Below are positions 40,226 to 49,314 of a DNA stretch of 64,000 nt, piece by piece. The translations under genes and the position numbers were made by a program. Below the pieces are notes generated by a model. It did no database searches and was not told where the DNA came from. It saw nothing but the letters and a program-made list of their open reading frames with translations. The stretch's first letter is position 1; each line of letters starts with the position of its first letter. Source of the stretch: Phytomonospora endophytica (GTDB taxonomy: Bacteria > Actinomycetota > Actinomycetes > Mycobacteriales > Micromonosporaceae); contig NZ_JACHGT010000002.1 of the NCBI RefSeq assembly GCF_014202425.1, positions 248,001 through 312,000 of the forward strand, in the 5' to 3' direction.

Positions 40226-41094
40226 ATCCCCGGCGCCGGATCCAGCACCACGTACTGGAACGACGCCCCGTCCCCCGCGCGCACCAGGTCCAGCGCGACC
40301 TGTTCGGGTCGGCCGCGCGCGGCCTGGTACCAGCCGAAGCACCTCGCCGGCGGCTGCGCCGGGTCGAAGGTCGCCTGGAGCACGATGTCGCGCATGCCCG
40401 GCGGGACGCGCAGGTCGGCGTGACATTCGCGCTGACCGGGCGGGAAGCGGATGCCGAACTCGACCTGGCGCAGTTCGCCGGGTTGGAGCGGGCTGTCGAG
40501 CAGCAGCTCGAAAGCGGTGAGAAGCCCTGGCACGTCGGCCTTCCCGCGACCGGGGCGGCAGCCTTCGGCGGCGAAGATCGTCGGCGGCTGGGGCAGGGAG
40601 GCCGAGCGCAGGATCGTGATGAGCCGCGACGCCGGCCGCACGTCACCACGCAGCAGATGCCGGTGCCGGGACTCGCGTTCGCTCCCGTCGGCGTCCAGGT
40701 AGACCTTCATCGTCCGCGACACCCGCGCCGGGACGTACAGGTCGTCGGGGGTCGCGTCGAGCCGGGCGAGGACACGTTCGACGGCCTCCGGCGAACGCCA
40801 CATCCGTTGGTGCGGAAGAGTCGTGCTCGACGGTGGCCGCCAGCGTCCGCGTCTCCGGCGGGGCGGGAGCAGCCCGATCAGCGACCGCGTGGTCAGCCCG
40901 AGTACGTCTTCGAGGCTCGCCAGCGCCGCCACCGACGCGGTCCGCTCGGGATGGTTCTCACCGGTCTGCCACGAGCTGAGGGTGCTCACGCTCGCGGGCG
41001 TTCCGCGGGCGCGCAGCTGCCGCGACAACGCCGCCAGGCTCTGCCCGCTCCCGGCGACGGCCGCTCGCAGCGCGGTACTGAACTGGCTCGTCAT
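40201..41094 (-). CDS. XRE-family helix-turn-helix regulator with large C-terminal domain
   Basis: 297 residues. N-terminal helix-turn-helix: GQSLAALSRQLRARGTPASV, then STLSSWQTGENHPERTASVA, a lambda-repressor-like module. The following basic stretch is PPRRRRGRWRPP. The C-terminal part (residues about 90-297) has no family I recognise; it ends YVVLDPAPGIYGVRWEW. The gene is convergent with the MFS gene, overlapping 25 bp. Such large-tail XRE proteins often control secondary metabolism or development (inference). Confidence 0.82.
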   Translation of the reverse strand: MTSQFSTALRAAVAGSGQSLAALSRQLRARGTPASVSTLSSWQTGENHPERTASVAALASLEDVLGLTTRSLIGLLPPRRRRGRWRPPSSTTLPHQRMWRSPEAVERVLARLDATPDDLYVPARVSRTMKVYLDADGSERESRHRHLLRGDVRPASRLITILRSASLPQPPTIFAAEGCRPGRGKADVPGLLTAFELLLDSPLQPGELRQVEFGIRFPPGQRECHADLRVPPGMRDIVLQATFDPAQPPARCFGWYQAARGRPEQVALDLVRAGDGASFQYVVLDPAPGIYGVRWEW

Positions 41095-41238
41095 CGTGCG
41101 CGGATGCTACCGCCGTGAGCTGCGCGGATCCACCTCCCAGATTTCATACAGAGTTATCCGGATTCGGCCCGCTTTCCCGCTGACCCCGCTCATGTTCACC
41201 CGATGTAATCGGCCCCGGGCACTATGAGGAGGTAGGAA

Positions 41239-43449
41239 ATGCGCACCAGACGAAAACTCTTCGTCGTCACCGCGTCCGTCGCGCTCTTAATCGCGTCGAC
41301 GGCGGTGGCCTCGCAGGCGAAGGACAATCCGGCACCCGACGTCACCGGCCTCGCCGCGGCCGTCCCGCAGATCGACCAGGTCACCCAGCTCACCGAACCG
41401 GGCGTGGCGTCCCGTCCGGCCGACGTCACCGGCAGCGCGGCCACCCGCGCGGCCGCGGCCCGCACGGTCTGCGACCCGGGCGCGGCGTGGCTGCGGCCGC
41501 GTTTCAGCGCCCTCGACCTGCGCGGCGGCGACTCCGTCACGATCACCGGCTCGGCGGGCGGATCCCTTGAACTGACCGCGAGGAACTGGCCCGGCAAGGC
41601 CTTCCACACCCGCGCGTTCCCCGGTTCGTGCCTGTCGGTGTCGGCCGACCTGAGCGACCCGGCGAGCCGCTACGCCATCGACTCCTACCAGTACGGTGCA
41701 ACGGATCTGGCGCAGGCGACGGTCACCGTGGCCGGGGCCGGCGACATCTGCGGCACGGCCTGCAACCAGACCGACGACCTGATCGCGAGCATCAACCCGG
41801 TCTCGGTGTTCACGGCGGGCGACAACGCCTACGAGAGCGGCACCCTGTCGGAGTTCAACAACCAGTACGCCCCGACGTGGGGGGCGTTCAAGTCGAAGAC
41901 GTACCCGACTCCCGGCAACCACGAGTACGGCACCTCCGGCGCCAAGGGTTACTTCGACTACTTCAACGGCACCGGCAACAACACCGGCCGCGCGGGCGAG
42001 CGCGGGAAGGGTTACTACTCCTACGATGTCGGCGACTGGCACTTCGTCGCGCTGAACTCCGACATCGCGCACGGCGCGGGTTCGACGCAGGAGCAGTGGC
42101 TGAAGGCCGATCTGGCGGCGAACACCAAGCCGTGCACGGCGGCGTACACGCACCACCCGCGGTTCTCCGGTGGCGACCACGGCGACGACACCGGCATGGG
42201 CGCACTGGTCACGGCCCTGTACAACGGAAAGGCCGACCTGTTCGTCACCGGCCATGACCACCACTACGAGCGTTTCGCGCCGGCGACGCCGAGTGGGGCG
42301 ATCGACAACGCCAACGGGCTGCGGCATTTCGTGATCGGCACCGGTGGGCGAGCGCTGTACTCCTCGCGTTCGACGACGGCCGGTCCCTCGCAGGTCTTCA
42401 ACAACAACACCTTCGGTGTCGGGAAGTTCCAGCTGACCGCGACCGGTTACACGATGGACTTCGTGCCCGTCGCGGGCCGTACCTTCACCGACCACGTCAC
42501 CGGCACGTGCCACAAGGCGAGCGCGGGGCCCGATTTCGGTGTGGCGAGTTCGCCGTCGTCGGTGTCGGTGCCGCAGGGTTCGTCGGCGTCGTCGACGGTG
42601 ACGGTGTCCAGCAGCGGCGGTTTCTCGTCCCCGGTGGCGTTGACGGCGAGCGGGTTGCCTGCGGGTGTCTCGGCGGCGTTCAGCCCGGCGTCGGTCACGC
42701 CCGCCGCGAACGGGAGCGCGACGTCGTCGCTGTCCTTGTCGGCGTCGGCGACGGCCGCGTCGGGGACGTATCAGGTCACGGTGACGGGTACGTCGGGTGG
42801 TGTGACGCGGACGGCGGCGGTCTCGGTGACGGTCTCGCCGTCGGGGAGCACGTCGTTCAGTGACGACTTCGAGTCCGACCGGGGCTGGACGGTCAACCCT
42901 TCGGGTTCGGATACGGCGACGACGGGTCGCTTCGAGCGCGGTGATCCCGAGCAGACCCTGTCGACGTACAGCGATCAGGTGAAGCAGCTGGGCACGACGC
43001 CCAGTGGCAGCAACGCGCTGTCGACCGGCCGGCTGGCCGGGGCCGCCTACGGGGACAACGATCTCGACGGAGGGGTCACGTCGGTGCGTTCGCCGGCGTT
43101 GACGGTTCCGGCGGGCGGCGGCCTCAGTTTCGCCTACAGCGTCGCGCACGGCGACAACTCCAGCACCGCCGACTACCTGCGGGTCAACGTGGTCAGCGGT
43201 TCGGCGACGACGAAGGTCTGGGAGAAGCTCGGCGCGGCCGCGGAGGTAGCGGGCGCGTGGAAGACGGCGACGGTCGATCTGTCGGCGTACGCGGGTCAGA
43301 GCGTGACGCTGCTGGTGACGGCGGCCGACGCCTCCGGCGGGAGTCTCTTCGAGGCCCAGGTCGACGACGTGAAGGTGACCGGCGCGTCCGGCGCGGCGTC
43401 GTCGGGGTACTCGGTCGCGGTCTTCGACGGCGTGGCGACGCGCGACTGA
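41239..43449 (+). CDS. secreted metallophosphoesterase with Ig-like and C-terminal binding modules
   Basis: 736 residues: signal peptide (1-25), N-terminal domain, calcineurin-like phosphoesterase (about 165-400), a Ser/Thr-rich Ig-like module (about 430-535) and a C-terminal beta-sandwich (FSDDFESDRGWTVNPSG, SFAYSVAHGDNSSTADYL). Metal ligands: GDICG, FTAGDNAYES, TPGNHEYG, THHPRF and VTGHDHHYERF, all present and in the family order. It hydrolyses phosphoesters outside the cell; substrate unknown. GGAGGTAGG precedes the ATG. The C-terminal half of the gene is rich in TCG/ACG codons typical of secreted multi-domain enzymes. Confidence 0.92.
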   Translation: MRTRRKLFVVTASVALLIASTAVASQAKDNPAPDVTGLAAAVPQIDQVTQLTEPGVASRPADVTGSAATRAAAARTVCDPGAAWLRPRFSALDLRGGDSVTITGSAGGSLELTARNWPGKAFHTRAFPGSCLSVSADLSDPASRYAIDSYQYGATDLAQATVTVAGAGDICGTACNQTDDLIASINPVSVFTAGDNAYESGTLSEFNNQYAPTWGAFKSKTYPTPGNHEYGTSGAKGYFDYFNGTGNNTGRAGERGKGYYSYDVGDWHFVALNSDIAHGAGSTQEQWLKADLAANTKPCTAAYTHHPRFSGGDHGDDTGMGALVTALYNGKADLFVTGHDHHYERFAPATPSGAIDNANGLRHFVIGTGGRALYSSRSTTAGPSQVFNNNTFGVGKFQLTATGYTMDFVPVAGRTFTDHVTGTCHKASAGPDFGVASSPSSVSVPQGSSASSTVTVSSSGGFSSPVALTASGLPAGVSAAFSPASVTPAANGSATSSLSLSASATAASGTYQVTVTGTSGGVTRTAAVSVTVSPSGSTSFSDDFESDRGWTVNPSGSDTATTGRFERGDPEQTLSTYSDQVKQLGTTPSGSNALSTGRLAGAAYGDNDLDGGVTSVRSPALTVPAGGGLSFAYSVAHGDNSSTADYLRVNVVSGSATTKVWEKLGAAAEVAGAWKTATVDLSAYAGQSVTLLVTAADASGGSLFEAQVDDVKVTGASGAASSGYSVAVFDGVATRD

Positions 43450-43531
43450 CGCGGTGGGCCGGCCGCCGCGGCGGTTCCGCGTGGCGGCCGGCCGATCCCC
43501 TGTCCCATCCGGTTTCCGCGGAGGTTGTCCG

Positions 43532-44770
43532 ATGTATCTGTCCGCGACCCGCTCGGCTCAGGCCGGGCGCGCGAAGGCGCCGCCCGGCGCGGCGGCGAAG
43601 GTGTCCGGCACCGTCGTCGCGCTCGGTGTCGTCAGCCTGCTCACCGACATGTCGGCGGAGATGGTCACCGCCGTCCTGCCGATGTACCTGATGTACGGCC
43701 TCGGGCTGGGTTATCTCCAGCTCGGGATGCTCGACGGGCTCTACACCGGCGCGACGGCCCTGCTGCGCCTCGGCGGCGGGTACGCCGCCGACCGGCTCGG
43801 GCGGCCGAAACTGGTCGCGGGCGCCGGTTACGGACTGTCGGCGCTGACCAAGCTCGGCTTCCCGCTCGCGGGTGCGTCGATGGCCGGGATCGGTGTCATG
43901 GTGGGGATCGACCGGCTGGGCAAGGGCGTGCGGACGGCACCGCGCGACGCGCTCATCGCCGCGTCGACGCCGCCGTCGGCGCTCGGCCGGGCCTTCGGCG
44001 TCCACCGGACCCTCGACACGGCCGGGGCGCTGCTCGGGCCGCTGCTGGCCTTCGCGCTTTTGTCCACTGTGGCCGGTGGCTACGACGTGGTCTTCGTCGG
44101 GAGCTTTTGCCTGGCGGTGGCCGGGGTGCTGGCGCTGGTGTTCTTCGTGCGCGCCCCGGCCGTACCGAACCGTGACCGGCGCGCGTCGCTGCGGCGTGCG
44201 CTGCGGGCCGTGACCGCGCCCGCGATCCGCCGGATCTGGCTGCTCACCGGGATTCTCGGGCTGGCCACCGTCGGCGACATGTTCCTCTATCTGGCCGTGC
44301 AGCAGCGGCTCGGGCTGCCACCGGCCGCGCTTCCCCTGCTGCCCTTGGCTTCCGCGCTGACGTTCATGCTCGCCGCGACACCGGCCGGGCGGCTCGCCGA
44401 CCGCGCCGGGCGCTGGCGGGTCTTCGTCGGCGGGCACGTGCTGCTCGCCGGGGGCTATCTGCTGCTGGCCGGTGGCGTGCGCGGCTGGGGTTTCGCGGTC
44501 CTGGTCCTGCTGCTGCACGGGCTGTTCTACGCGTGCGCCGACGGCGTGCTCATGGCGCACGCCGGATCCCTGCTGGCGCCGGAGATCCGGTCGACGGGGA
44601 TGGCGGTCGTGCAGACGACGCAGGCGCTCGCCCGTTCGGCCGGAGCCGTCGGTTTCGGTGTTCTCGCGCAGACGGCGACGCTCGGGGCGGCCTTCGGCGT
44701 CGCCGCGGCGGTCCTGTCGGCGGCGGTCGCGGTCGGCGTTCTCGTGCAACGACGTGGAGGTGCGGCGTGA
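43532..44770 (+). CDS. MFS transporter
   Basis: 412 residues, twelve helices. ALGVVSLLTDMSAEMVTAVL is the first helix/loop; YAADRLGRPKLV is motif A, and the long loop with DRLGKGVRTAPRDALIAAST, a phrase of a distinct MFS group (YajR/YfcJ-like exporters), follows. GGAGG seven bases before ATG 43532. The next gene overlaps its stop (GTGA), so both are in one operon. Confidence 0.9.
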   Translation: MYLSATRSAQAGRAKAPPGAAAKVSGTVVALGVVSLLTDMSAEMVTAVLPMYLMYGLGLGYLQLGMLDGLYTGATALLRLGGGYAADRLGRPKLVAGAGYGLSALTKLGFPLAGASMAGIGVMVGIDRLGKGVRTAPRDALIAASTPPSALGRAFGVHRTLDTAGALLGPLLAFALLSTVAGGYDVVFVGSFCLAVAGVLALVFFVRAPAVPNRDRRASLRRALRAVTAPAIRRIWLLTGILGLATVGDMFLYLAVQQRLGLPPAALPLLPLASALTFMLAATPAGRLADRAGRWRVFVGGHVLLAGGYLLLAGGVRGWGFAVLVLLLHGLFYACADGVLMAHAGSLLAPEIRSTGMAVVQTTQALARSAGAVGFGVLAQTATLGAAFGVAAAVLSAAVAVGVLVQRRGGAA

Positions 44771-45705
44771 CAAGGCGCAGGATCATCGCCGGGGCCTGCG
44801 CGATCGCGCTGGTGCTGGCCGTCGGCGCGGTCTACGTCGTGTGGCGTGGCGCGTCGGCGGGCACGGCCGCCGCCGGACCCCCGCTCGACCTGACCGCGGC
44901 GGGGTCCGTTGTGTACGTGTCCGGCGACGGGCTCACTCGGCAGACGGGTTCGGACGCGACCGGCCCGGCGTGCCAGCGGACCTACGCGGCCGCCGGGACG
45001 CTGTCGTGCCTGTACGGACTCGGGCCGGCGTTCTCCGCCGAGCTGGTCGTCTACGACGTGCGGCTGGCGGAGCGGCTGCGGCTGCCGATCTGGGGGACGC
45101 CGAGCCGGACGCGGGTGTCGCCGTCGGGGAACCTGGTGGCGTGGACGGTGTTCCGCGAAGGGGACTCCTACCTTGCCCACGGGCGCTTCTCCACCACGGC
45201 GGGGATCTACAACCTCCGCACCGGCGAGCACCACGGCTCCCTGGAGGACTACACGTCCTTTGTGGACGGGGTAAGGGTGACCGCCGAGGACGTGAACTAC
45301 TGGGGGATCACCTTCGCCGCCGACGATGTCACCTTCTACGCGACCATGTCGACCGGCGGGAGGACATGGCTCATGCGCGGCGACATGGCCGCGCGCACGC
45401 TGACCGCGATGCGCGAGAACGTCGAATGCCCGTCGCTGTCACCCGACGGCACCCACATCGCCTACAAGCGAAGGACCGGTGAACGCTGGCGCCTGCACGT
45501 CCTCGACCTGGCGTCGGGCACCGACGTCGCCCTCGCCGAGACCGGGCACGTCGACGACCAGCCCGCCTGGCTGCCGGGGGGCGAGATCGGTTACGCCAAG
45601 CCGCACGAAGGACGCCCGGCGGTCTTCAGTGTCCCCGCGGACGGTTCGGGCGAGCCGCGGATGCTGTTCGCGGGGTCCTCACCCGCCGCGATCGGCACGG
45701 CCTAG
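44767..45705 (+). CDS. TolB-like beta-propeller exported protein
   Basis: 312 residues. One N-terminal signal/anchor (about 5-26), then a WD40-like beta-propeller; blades show RVSPSGNLVAWTVFREGDSY, SLSPDGTHIAYKRRTGERWR, PAWLPGGEIGYAKPHEGRP, the repeating xSPDGxxIAY pattern of TolB/DPP_IV proteins. GTG at 44767 overlaps the MFS stop, so the two proteins may act together, the propeller outside. Cys pairs occur at ACQRTYAAAGTLSC. No enzyme core. A gene-poor spacer follows. Confidence 0.85.
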   Translation: MTRRRIIAGACAIALVLAVGAVYVVWRGASAGTAAAGPPLDLTAAGSVVYVSGDGLTRQTGSDATGPACQRTYAAAGTLSCLYGLGPAFSAELVVYDVRLAERLRLPIWGTPSRTRVSPSGNLVAWTVFREGDSYLAHGRFSTTAGIYNLRTGEHHGSLEDYTSFVDGVRVTAEDVNYWGITFAADDVTFYATMSTGGRTWLMRGDMAARTLTAMRENVECPSLSPDGTHIAYKRRTGERWRLHVLDLASGTDVALAETGHVDDQPAWLPGGEIGYAKPHEGRPAVFSVPADGSGEPRMLFAGSSPAAIGTA

Positions 45706-45908
45706 ACCCGGGGCGGGTCGACGCCGGGACGCGTCTGGCGGGCGCGTCCCGGCGGGTGGGGTCTGACCTCGGCGAGCCCAGCCGAAGGTCACGGTCGAAG
45801 CCGCGCGCACATCACCTCCCGGGTCTCCCCCAGCACCAGGGGCACCCCCAGGAGCCGCGCCCCCTGTGACCCCCGCCTCCCCATGTCACGAAACGGGAGG
45901 CGGGCGGT

Positions 45909-45940
45909 GTCTCCTTCACGTCCGCATCAGCGAAGGAGAC
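45909..45940 (+). promoter_or_regulatory. hairpin covering the ribosome-binding site of gene 45945
   Basis: GTCTCCTTC (45909-45917) can pair perfectly with GAAGGAGAC (45932-45940), which is the Shine-Dalgarno sequence five bases before the ATG at 45945. The 14-base loop is ACGTCCGCATCAGC. Translation could depend on opening this stem. Confidence 0.55.
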
Positions 45941-45944
45941 CGTC

Positions 45945-46349
45945 ATGAAGAAGAGCGGAGCCGAAGTCGTCGCGCGAGTGGCCCTGGCGATCGGGGGGCT
46001 CCAGTTCCTCGTCGGTGGGGTCTGGGCCTTCTTCTGGCCGGCGAACTTCTACGACACGGTCGCGTCCTTCCCGCCGTTCAACCTCCACCTCTTCCACGAC
46101 GTCGGCGCCTTCCAGCTCGGGCTCGCCGCGGCGTTGTTCGGGTGTCTCTTCTGGACAGACGTCCTGCTCGCCGGGCTCTTCGGTGGTGCTGTCGGGACCG
46201 TGACGCACGCGATCTCGCATCTCGTCGACCGCGACCTCGGGGGCAGCCCGTCCGATCCGTACACGACGGCGGCGCTCGCGATCGTCCTGCTCGCCGGCCT
46301 CATCGCGCGGACCTCGTCCTACCGGAGAGAGCGGCGGCGATCATCGTGA
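45945..46349 (+). CDS. small four-helix membrane protein
   Basis: 134 residues: four transmembrane stretches (about 8-29, 45-65, 69-90, 100-120). VGGVWAFFWPANFYDTVASF and PPFNLHLFHDVGAFQLGLAA are conserved-looking motifs of actinobacterial membrane proteins of unknown role. Strong SD, but enclosed by a hairpin. The C-terminal 50 bp overlap the convergent gene at 46300. Confidence 0.8.
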   Translation: MKKSGAEVVARVALAIGGLQFLVGGVWAFFWPANFYDTVASFPPFNLHLFHDVGAFQLGLAAALFGCLFWTDVLLAGLFGGAVGTVTHAISHLVDRDLGGSPSDPYTTAALAIVLLAGLIARTSSYRRERRRSS

Positions 46350-46896
46350 CGCCGAGGAAGGCCGAAGGCACGAACAGCAGCAGGTCGGCGACGTGGGCGA
46401 CGGCCTCGATGCGCGGGATCCGGCTGACCGGGAACAGCGCACCGGCGACGCCGAGGAGCACGGCCGTCCACAGTGGAGCCTTGCGGGTGATCGCCAGGGT
46501 CAGTCCCAGCGCGACCATCGACAGCGGGAAGGCCGGTCCGGGCAGCCACAGCACGAGCTGGGCGGCGAGGGGATGCTCGGCGAGCGCGGCGAGCGACTGT
46601 TCGCCGTTCAGCCCGAAGGCGGCCTCGTAGAAGCCCTGGAGGCCGAAGGCGATCCCGCCGAAGGTGCCGAGTATCGCGGCGAGCGACCCGAGCGTCGCCC
46701 AGCCGGGGCGCTCGGGTCGCAGCCGGTCCCAGAGGCCGAGCAGCCCGTAGAGCCAGACGACCGAGGAGAGCGCGGCGAGGGCGCCGCCGGTGACGCCGTG
46801 GCGTCCGTCGGCGTCCCACAGGAAGGTCGCGACGACGGTGAGCAGGGGCCCGGCGATGAGGCTGGCGCCCTGCGCGGTGCGGTTGAAGCGGTCCAT
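46300..46896 (-). CDS. polytopic membrane protein, unknown function
   Basis: 198 residues with six transmembrane segments (about 12-33, 37-56, 66-88, 112-132, 136-157, 163-190). MDRFNRTAQGASLIAGPLLT and GLWDRLRPERPGWATLG match no family I can name. ATG 46896 has GGAGGA three bases upstream; an ATG at 46911 in frame is less likely. A 29-bp imperfect palindrome upstream suggests regulation by a dimeric repressor. The stop lies inside the neighbour's last codons. Confidence 0.78.
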   Translation of the reverse strand: MDRFNRTAQGASLIAGPLLTVVATFLWDADGRHGVTGGALAALSSVVWLYGLLGLWDRLRPERPGWATLGSLAAILGTFGGIAFGLQGFYEAAFGLNGEQSLAALAEHPLAAQLVLWLPGPAFPLSMVALGLTLAITRKAPLWTAVLLGVAGALFPVSRIPRIEAVAHVADLLLFVPSAFLGVTMIAAALSGRTRSAR

Positions 46897-46911
46897 GGTT
46901 CCTCCGTCCAC

Positions 46912-46940
46912 TTTGATGTGTAGTCAGCCTACGTATCAAA
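46912..46940. promoter_or_regulatory. candidate operator upstream of gene 46896
   Basis: TTTGATGTGTAG (46912-46923) and CTACGTATCAAA (46929-46940) match in 10 of 12 paired positions. The spacing and AT-rich arms are typical of TetR-type operators. No regulator gene is adjacent. Confidence 0.5.
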
Positions 46941-46970
46941 ATGGACGGTGGGATCGGGGAAGGTCCCCGC

Positions 46971-48308
46971 TCAGACCCCTAGGGGCGCTCCGGTGACGAG
47001 GTGGTCGGCCAGAACCTTCGCCTGGTAACGGATCTCGGGCACGGCCGTGGTCTCCCACAGGTGCCCGAAGCGCGGCGGCCCGAGTGTCCACAGTGCCGGG
47101 TTCGGGTGGCCGGCGGCGTCGAGGACGGCGCCGTCGAGGGCAACGCCGAGACCGTTCCCGCCGGGACCGGGCGCGGCCAGCCCGTCGGCGAGCAGGCCGT
47201 TGACGAGCGGATCGCCGGTGACGGTGAGACGGTCGCGGCCGGTGCAGTTGACGATCGCGCCGAAGCGTCGCGGGGTCTCGCCTCCGCCGAGCCGCACCGA
47301 GAGCGCGTCGGGCGCGGGCGACACCGACACGATCGCGGCGGCCTCGATCCGCAGCGCCCCCGTCGCGCGCAGGCGCGCGACGCGCTCGGCCACGGCGGGC
47401 GCCATGCGATGCCGGTGAATCTCCCAGTAGCGCGCCAGGTGCCGCACGAAACGCTCCCGGCCGTCCGGGCCGAGCCCTCGCCAGTAGGCGTCCACCGAGG
47501 GGCGCATCAGGTCGACGACCGCGCGCCAGTCCGGCACCGACGCGGCCAGCGCGCGCACCCGCCGGGTCAGCCCGGCCAGCGACGCCGTCGGCTCCGGCGC
47601 GGCGAGTCCGCGCACGGCCTCGGCGGCGCCACGCGTGTGCTCGCGCGGCAGCAGCCCGTGCCGCGACACCGCCACCAGCGGCCCGGCCACACCCCGCTCC
47701 GAGAGGCTGAAGGCCACGTCGATCGCGGTCAGCCCGGTCCCGACCAGCAGCACCGGCTCACCACTCGGCACCCGGTCGAAGGCGCCCGGCGCCCACGGGT
47801 CCTCGATGTAGCGTGGGTCGTCGCGAACCGCTTCCATCACCGACAGCCGGCGCGCACGTCCCTGCCCGAGCGCCAGCACGACGTGGTCGGCGTGAACGCG
47901 CTCGCCCGACGCCGTCGTGACGACCATGCCGCGCCCGGGGTGCCGGGCGACGCCGACCGCGCGCTCACGCAGCAGACTCAACCGGCCGAGCCCCGCGGCC
48001 TCCTCCACGCCGAGGGTCTCGGCGAGGTAGTCGCCGTAGCGGGCGCGGGAGATGAAGTCGCCGGGACCGCTCGACGGGTCGGTGCCCTGGCACCACTCCA
48101 GGAAGTGCGTGGGCTCGTCCTCGTAGGCGCTCATCGCGCGGGCCGGGGAGTTGAGCAGGTGGCAGGCCTCGGCCGGCCCGTAGGCCAGACCGCGGCCGGG
48201 CGACGGGTCGACGAGGACCACGTCGTGCACCGGCGTGCCCAGCAACGCCACCACGGTCAAGACCCCGGCGGCTCCGCCGCCGATCACCGCTACCTGGACT
48301 GTACGCAT
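46971..48308 (-). CDS. FAD/NAD(P)-binding oxidoreductase (hydroxyacylglutathione/HpnW-like group)
   Basis: 445 residues. The FAD loop is VAVIGGGAAGVLTVVALLG at the start; a second loop is VLLVGTGLTAIDVAFSLSE near residue 190; the GRGLAYGPAEACHLLNSPA motif is that of the FAD-NAD(P)-binding (PF13454-like) family. The central part has YWRGLGPDGRERFVRHL. Such enzymes are presumed flavin oxidoreductases or hydroxylases of unknown substrate. ATG 48308 has GAGGGG nine bases before it. A small dyad, TCCTAT/ATAGGA, lies at 48335-48353. Confidence 0.88.
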   Translation of the reverse strand: MRTVQVAVIGGGAAGVLTVVALLGTPVHDVVLVDPSPGRGLAYGPAEACHLLNSPARAMSAYEDEPTHFLEWCQGTDPSSGPGDFISRARYGDYLAETLGVEEAAGLGRLSLLRERAVGVARHPGRGMVVTTASGERVHADHVVLALGQGRARRLSVMEAVRDDPRYIEDPWAPGAFDRVPSGEPVLLVGTGLTAIDVAFSLSERGVAGPLVAVSRHGLLPREHTRGAAEAVRGLAAPEPTASLAGLTRRVRALAASVPDWRAVVDLMRPSVDAYWRGLGPDGRERFVRHLARYWEIHRHRMAPAVAERVARLRATGALRIEAAAIVSVSPAPDALSVRLGGGETPRRFGAIVNCTGRDRLTVTGDPLVNGLLADGLAAPGPGGNGLGVALDGAVLDAAGHPNPALWTLGPPRFGHLWETTAVPEIRYQAKVLADHLVTGAPLGV

Positions 48309-48423
48309 GACCACCGCCCCTCGTTTCCTACTAATCCTATTGGCTAGATAGGACTTCGCGCGAGCGCCGCACCGGGAAGGGCGCGGCGGCGCGCGTGGAG
48401 ATCACCGTGGGAGCGTACGCGGC

Positions 48424-48552
48424 TCACGCGACGTGCCCGGTCAGGGCCCAGACCAGGGCGGCGACGGCCGTCCCGACGATGACGAGCCCGAGCAGGGCGA
48501 TGACGAGCGGCCACAGGGAGCGGGCGCTGGGGGGACGGGACGGCAGGGACAT
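48424..48552 (-). CDS. 42-residue single-pass membrane peptide
   Basis: A short coding sequence with a good start: GAGAGG eight bases before ATG 48552. The peptide MSLPSRPPSARSLWPLVIAL continues into a hydrophobic helix (LLGLVIVGTAVAALVWALTG, residues about 14-38) and stops at 48424. One TM helix, cytoplasmic N-terminus likely. No family recognised. Confidence 0.55.
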   Translation of the reverse strand: MSLPSRPPSARSLWPLVIALLGLVIVGTAVAALVWALTGHVA

Positions 48553-48632
48553 CGGCGGGCCTCTCGTGAGATCGGTGGTACCGATCCCACGTTAAGATCG
48601 TTTCGGCCCGTCGACGCTGGGTACAGCACCCG

Positions 48633-49256
48633 TCACGACGTGGACTTAGGCCCCTGTCTACCTTCGCGGCGGTCCCGTCGCCGCACCTCCACGCCACCCA
48701 TCAGCGCGAAACCGGTGATCCGGATGCGCGGCCCCCGGTACTGCTGGCTTCCCTCGCGGTGCCCGAAACCGCCCATGACGGCGAACCCGTCGACGACCAG
48801 GTCGGCGTCGGAGGGCACGGTGATCTGCACGCCGCCCATCATCGCGAAGACCCGGATGGTGACCTCGCCCTCGGTGAAGCGGGCTTCACGCAGGTCGATC
48901 TGGCCGCCGCCCATGAAGGTGATGGCGGTGAAGTTGCCCGGGATGCTCCAGGCGCCCTGCTTCTTGAAGCCGCTGAGGAACGCGACGGCCAGCTTCGGGA
49001 TCTTGCCCAGCGCGATCTCGTCGAAGGCGCGCTGCCGGGCGCGGGTGGACAGCTCCTCGTAGGGGAGGTCGGCGACGAGGCTCTGGAGTTCGGCGTAGGT
49101 ACGAGCCTCGTACAGGGCGGCGAGCCGATCGTCGAGTTCGTCCAGGCTCAGCCGACCGTCCCCGGCCGCCTCGCGCAGGAGCGAGGCGATCTTCTCGCGG
49201 TCGCTGTCGGCCGCCCGGAAATGACGGCGGTCGATGGGGTCGGGCAGGTTCGACAT
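48633..49256 (-). CDS. DUF1707/SHOCT-LiaF-like cell-envelope sensor protein
   Basis: 207 residues. The N-terminal DUF1707 module is clear: RAADSDREKIASLLREAAGD, GRLSLDELDDRLAALYEART. The C-terminal part (about 110-195) holds glycine-rich strands ITFMGGGQIDLREARF, VFAMMGGVQITVPSDADLVV and VMGGFGHREG, the LiaF/DUF2154 beta-helix. LiaF-like proteins report envelope stress. No transmembrane helix is visible, so it is cytoplasmic. Located 80 bp upstream of a possible membrane peptide. Confidence 0.9.
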   Translation of the reverse strand: MSNLPDPIDRRHFRAADSDREKIASLLREAAGDGRLSLDELDDRLAALYEARTYAELQSLVADLPYEELSTRARQRAFDEIALGKIPKLAVAFLSGFKKQGAWSIPGNFTAITFMGGGQIDLREARFTEGEVTIRVFAMMGGVQITVPSDADLVVDGFAVMGGFGHREGSQQYRGPRIRITGFALMGGVEVRRRDRREGRQGPKSTS

Positions 49257-49314
49257 GCCGCACAGCCTAAGGCCAAAGGCGGTGCGCCCGCGAGGCCGGA
49301 CGCACCGCCCGCGC

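Noticed and set aside
41287-43149. 620-residue minus-strand frame opposite the metallophosphoesterase
   Set aside because: Arg/Gly-rich low-complexity reading; the plus strand carries all metal ligands and a signal peptide.
43193-44773. 526-residue minus-strand frame opposite the MFS gene
   Set aside because: Composition artefact; the plus-strand frame has twelve transmembrane helices and an SD sequence.
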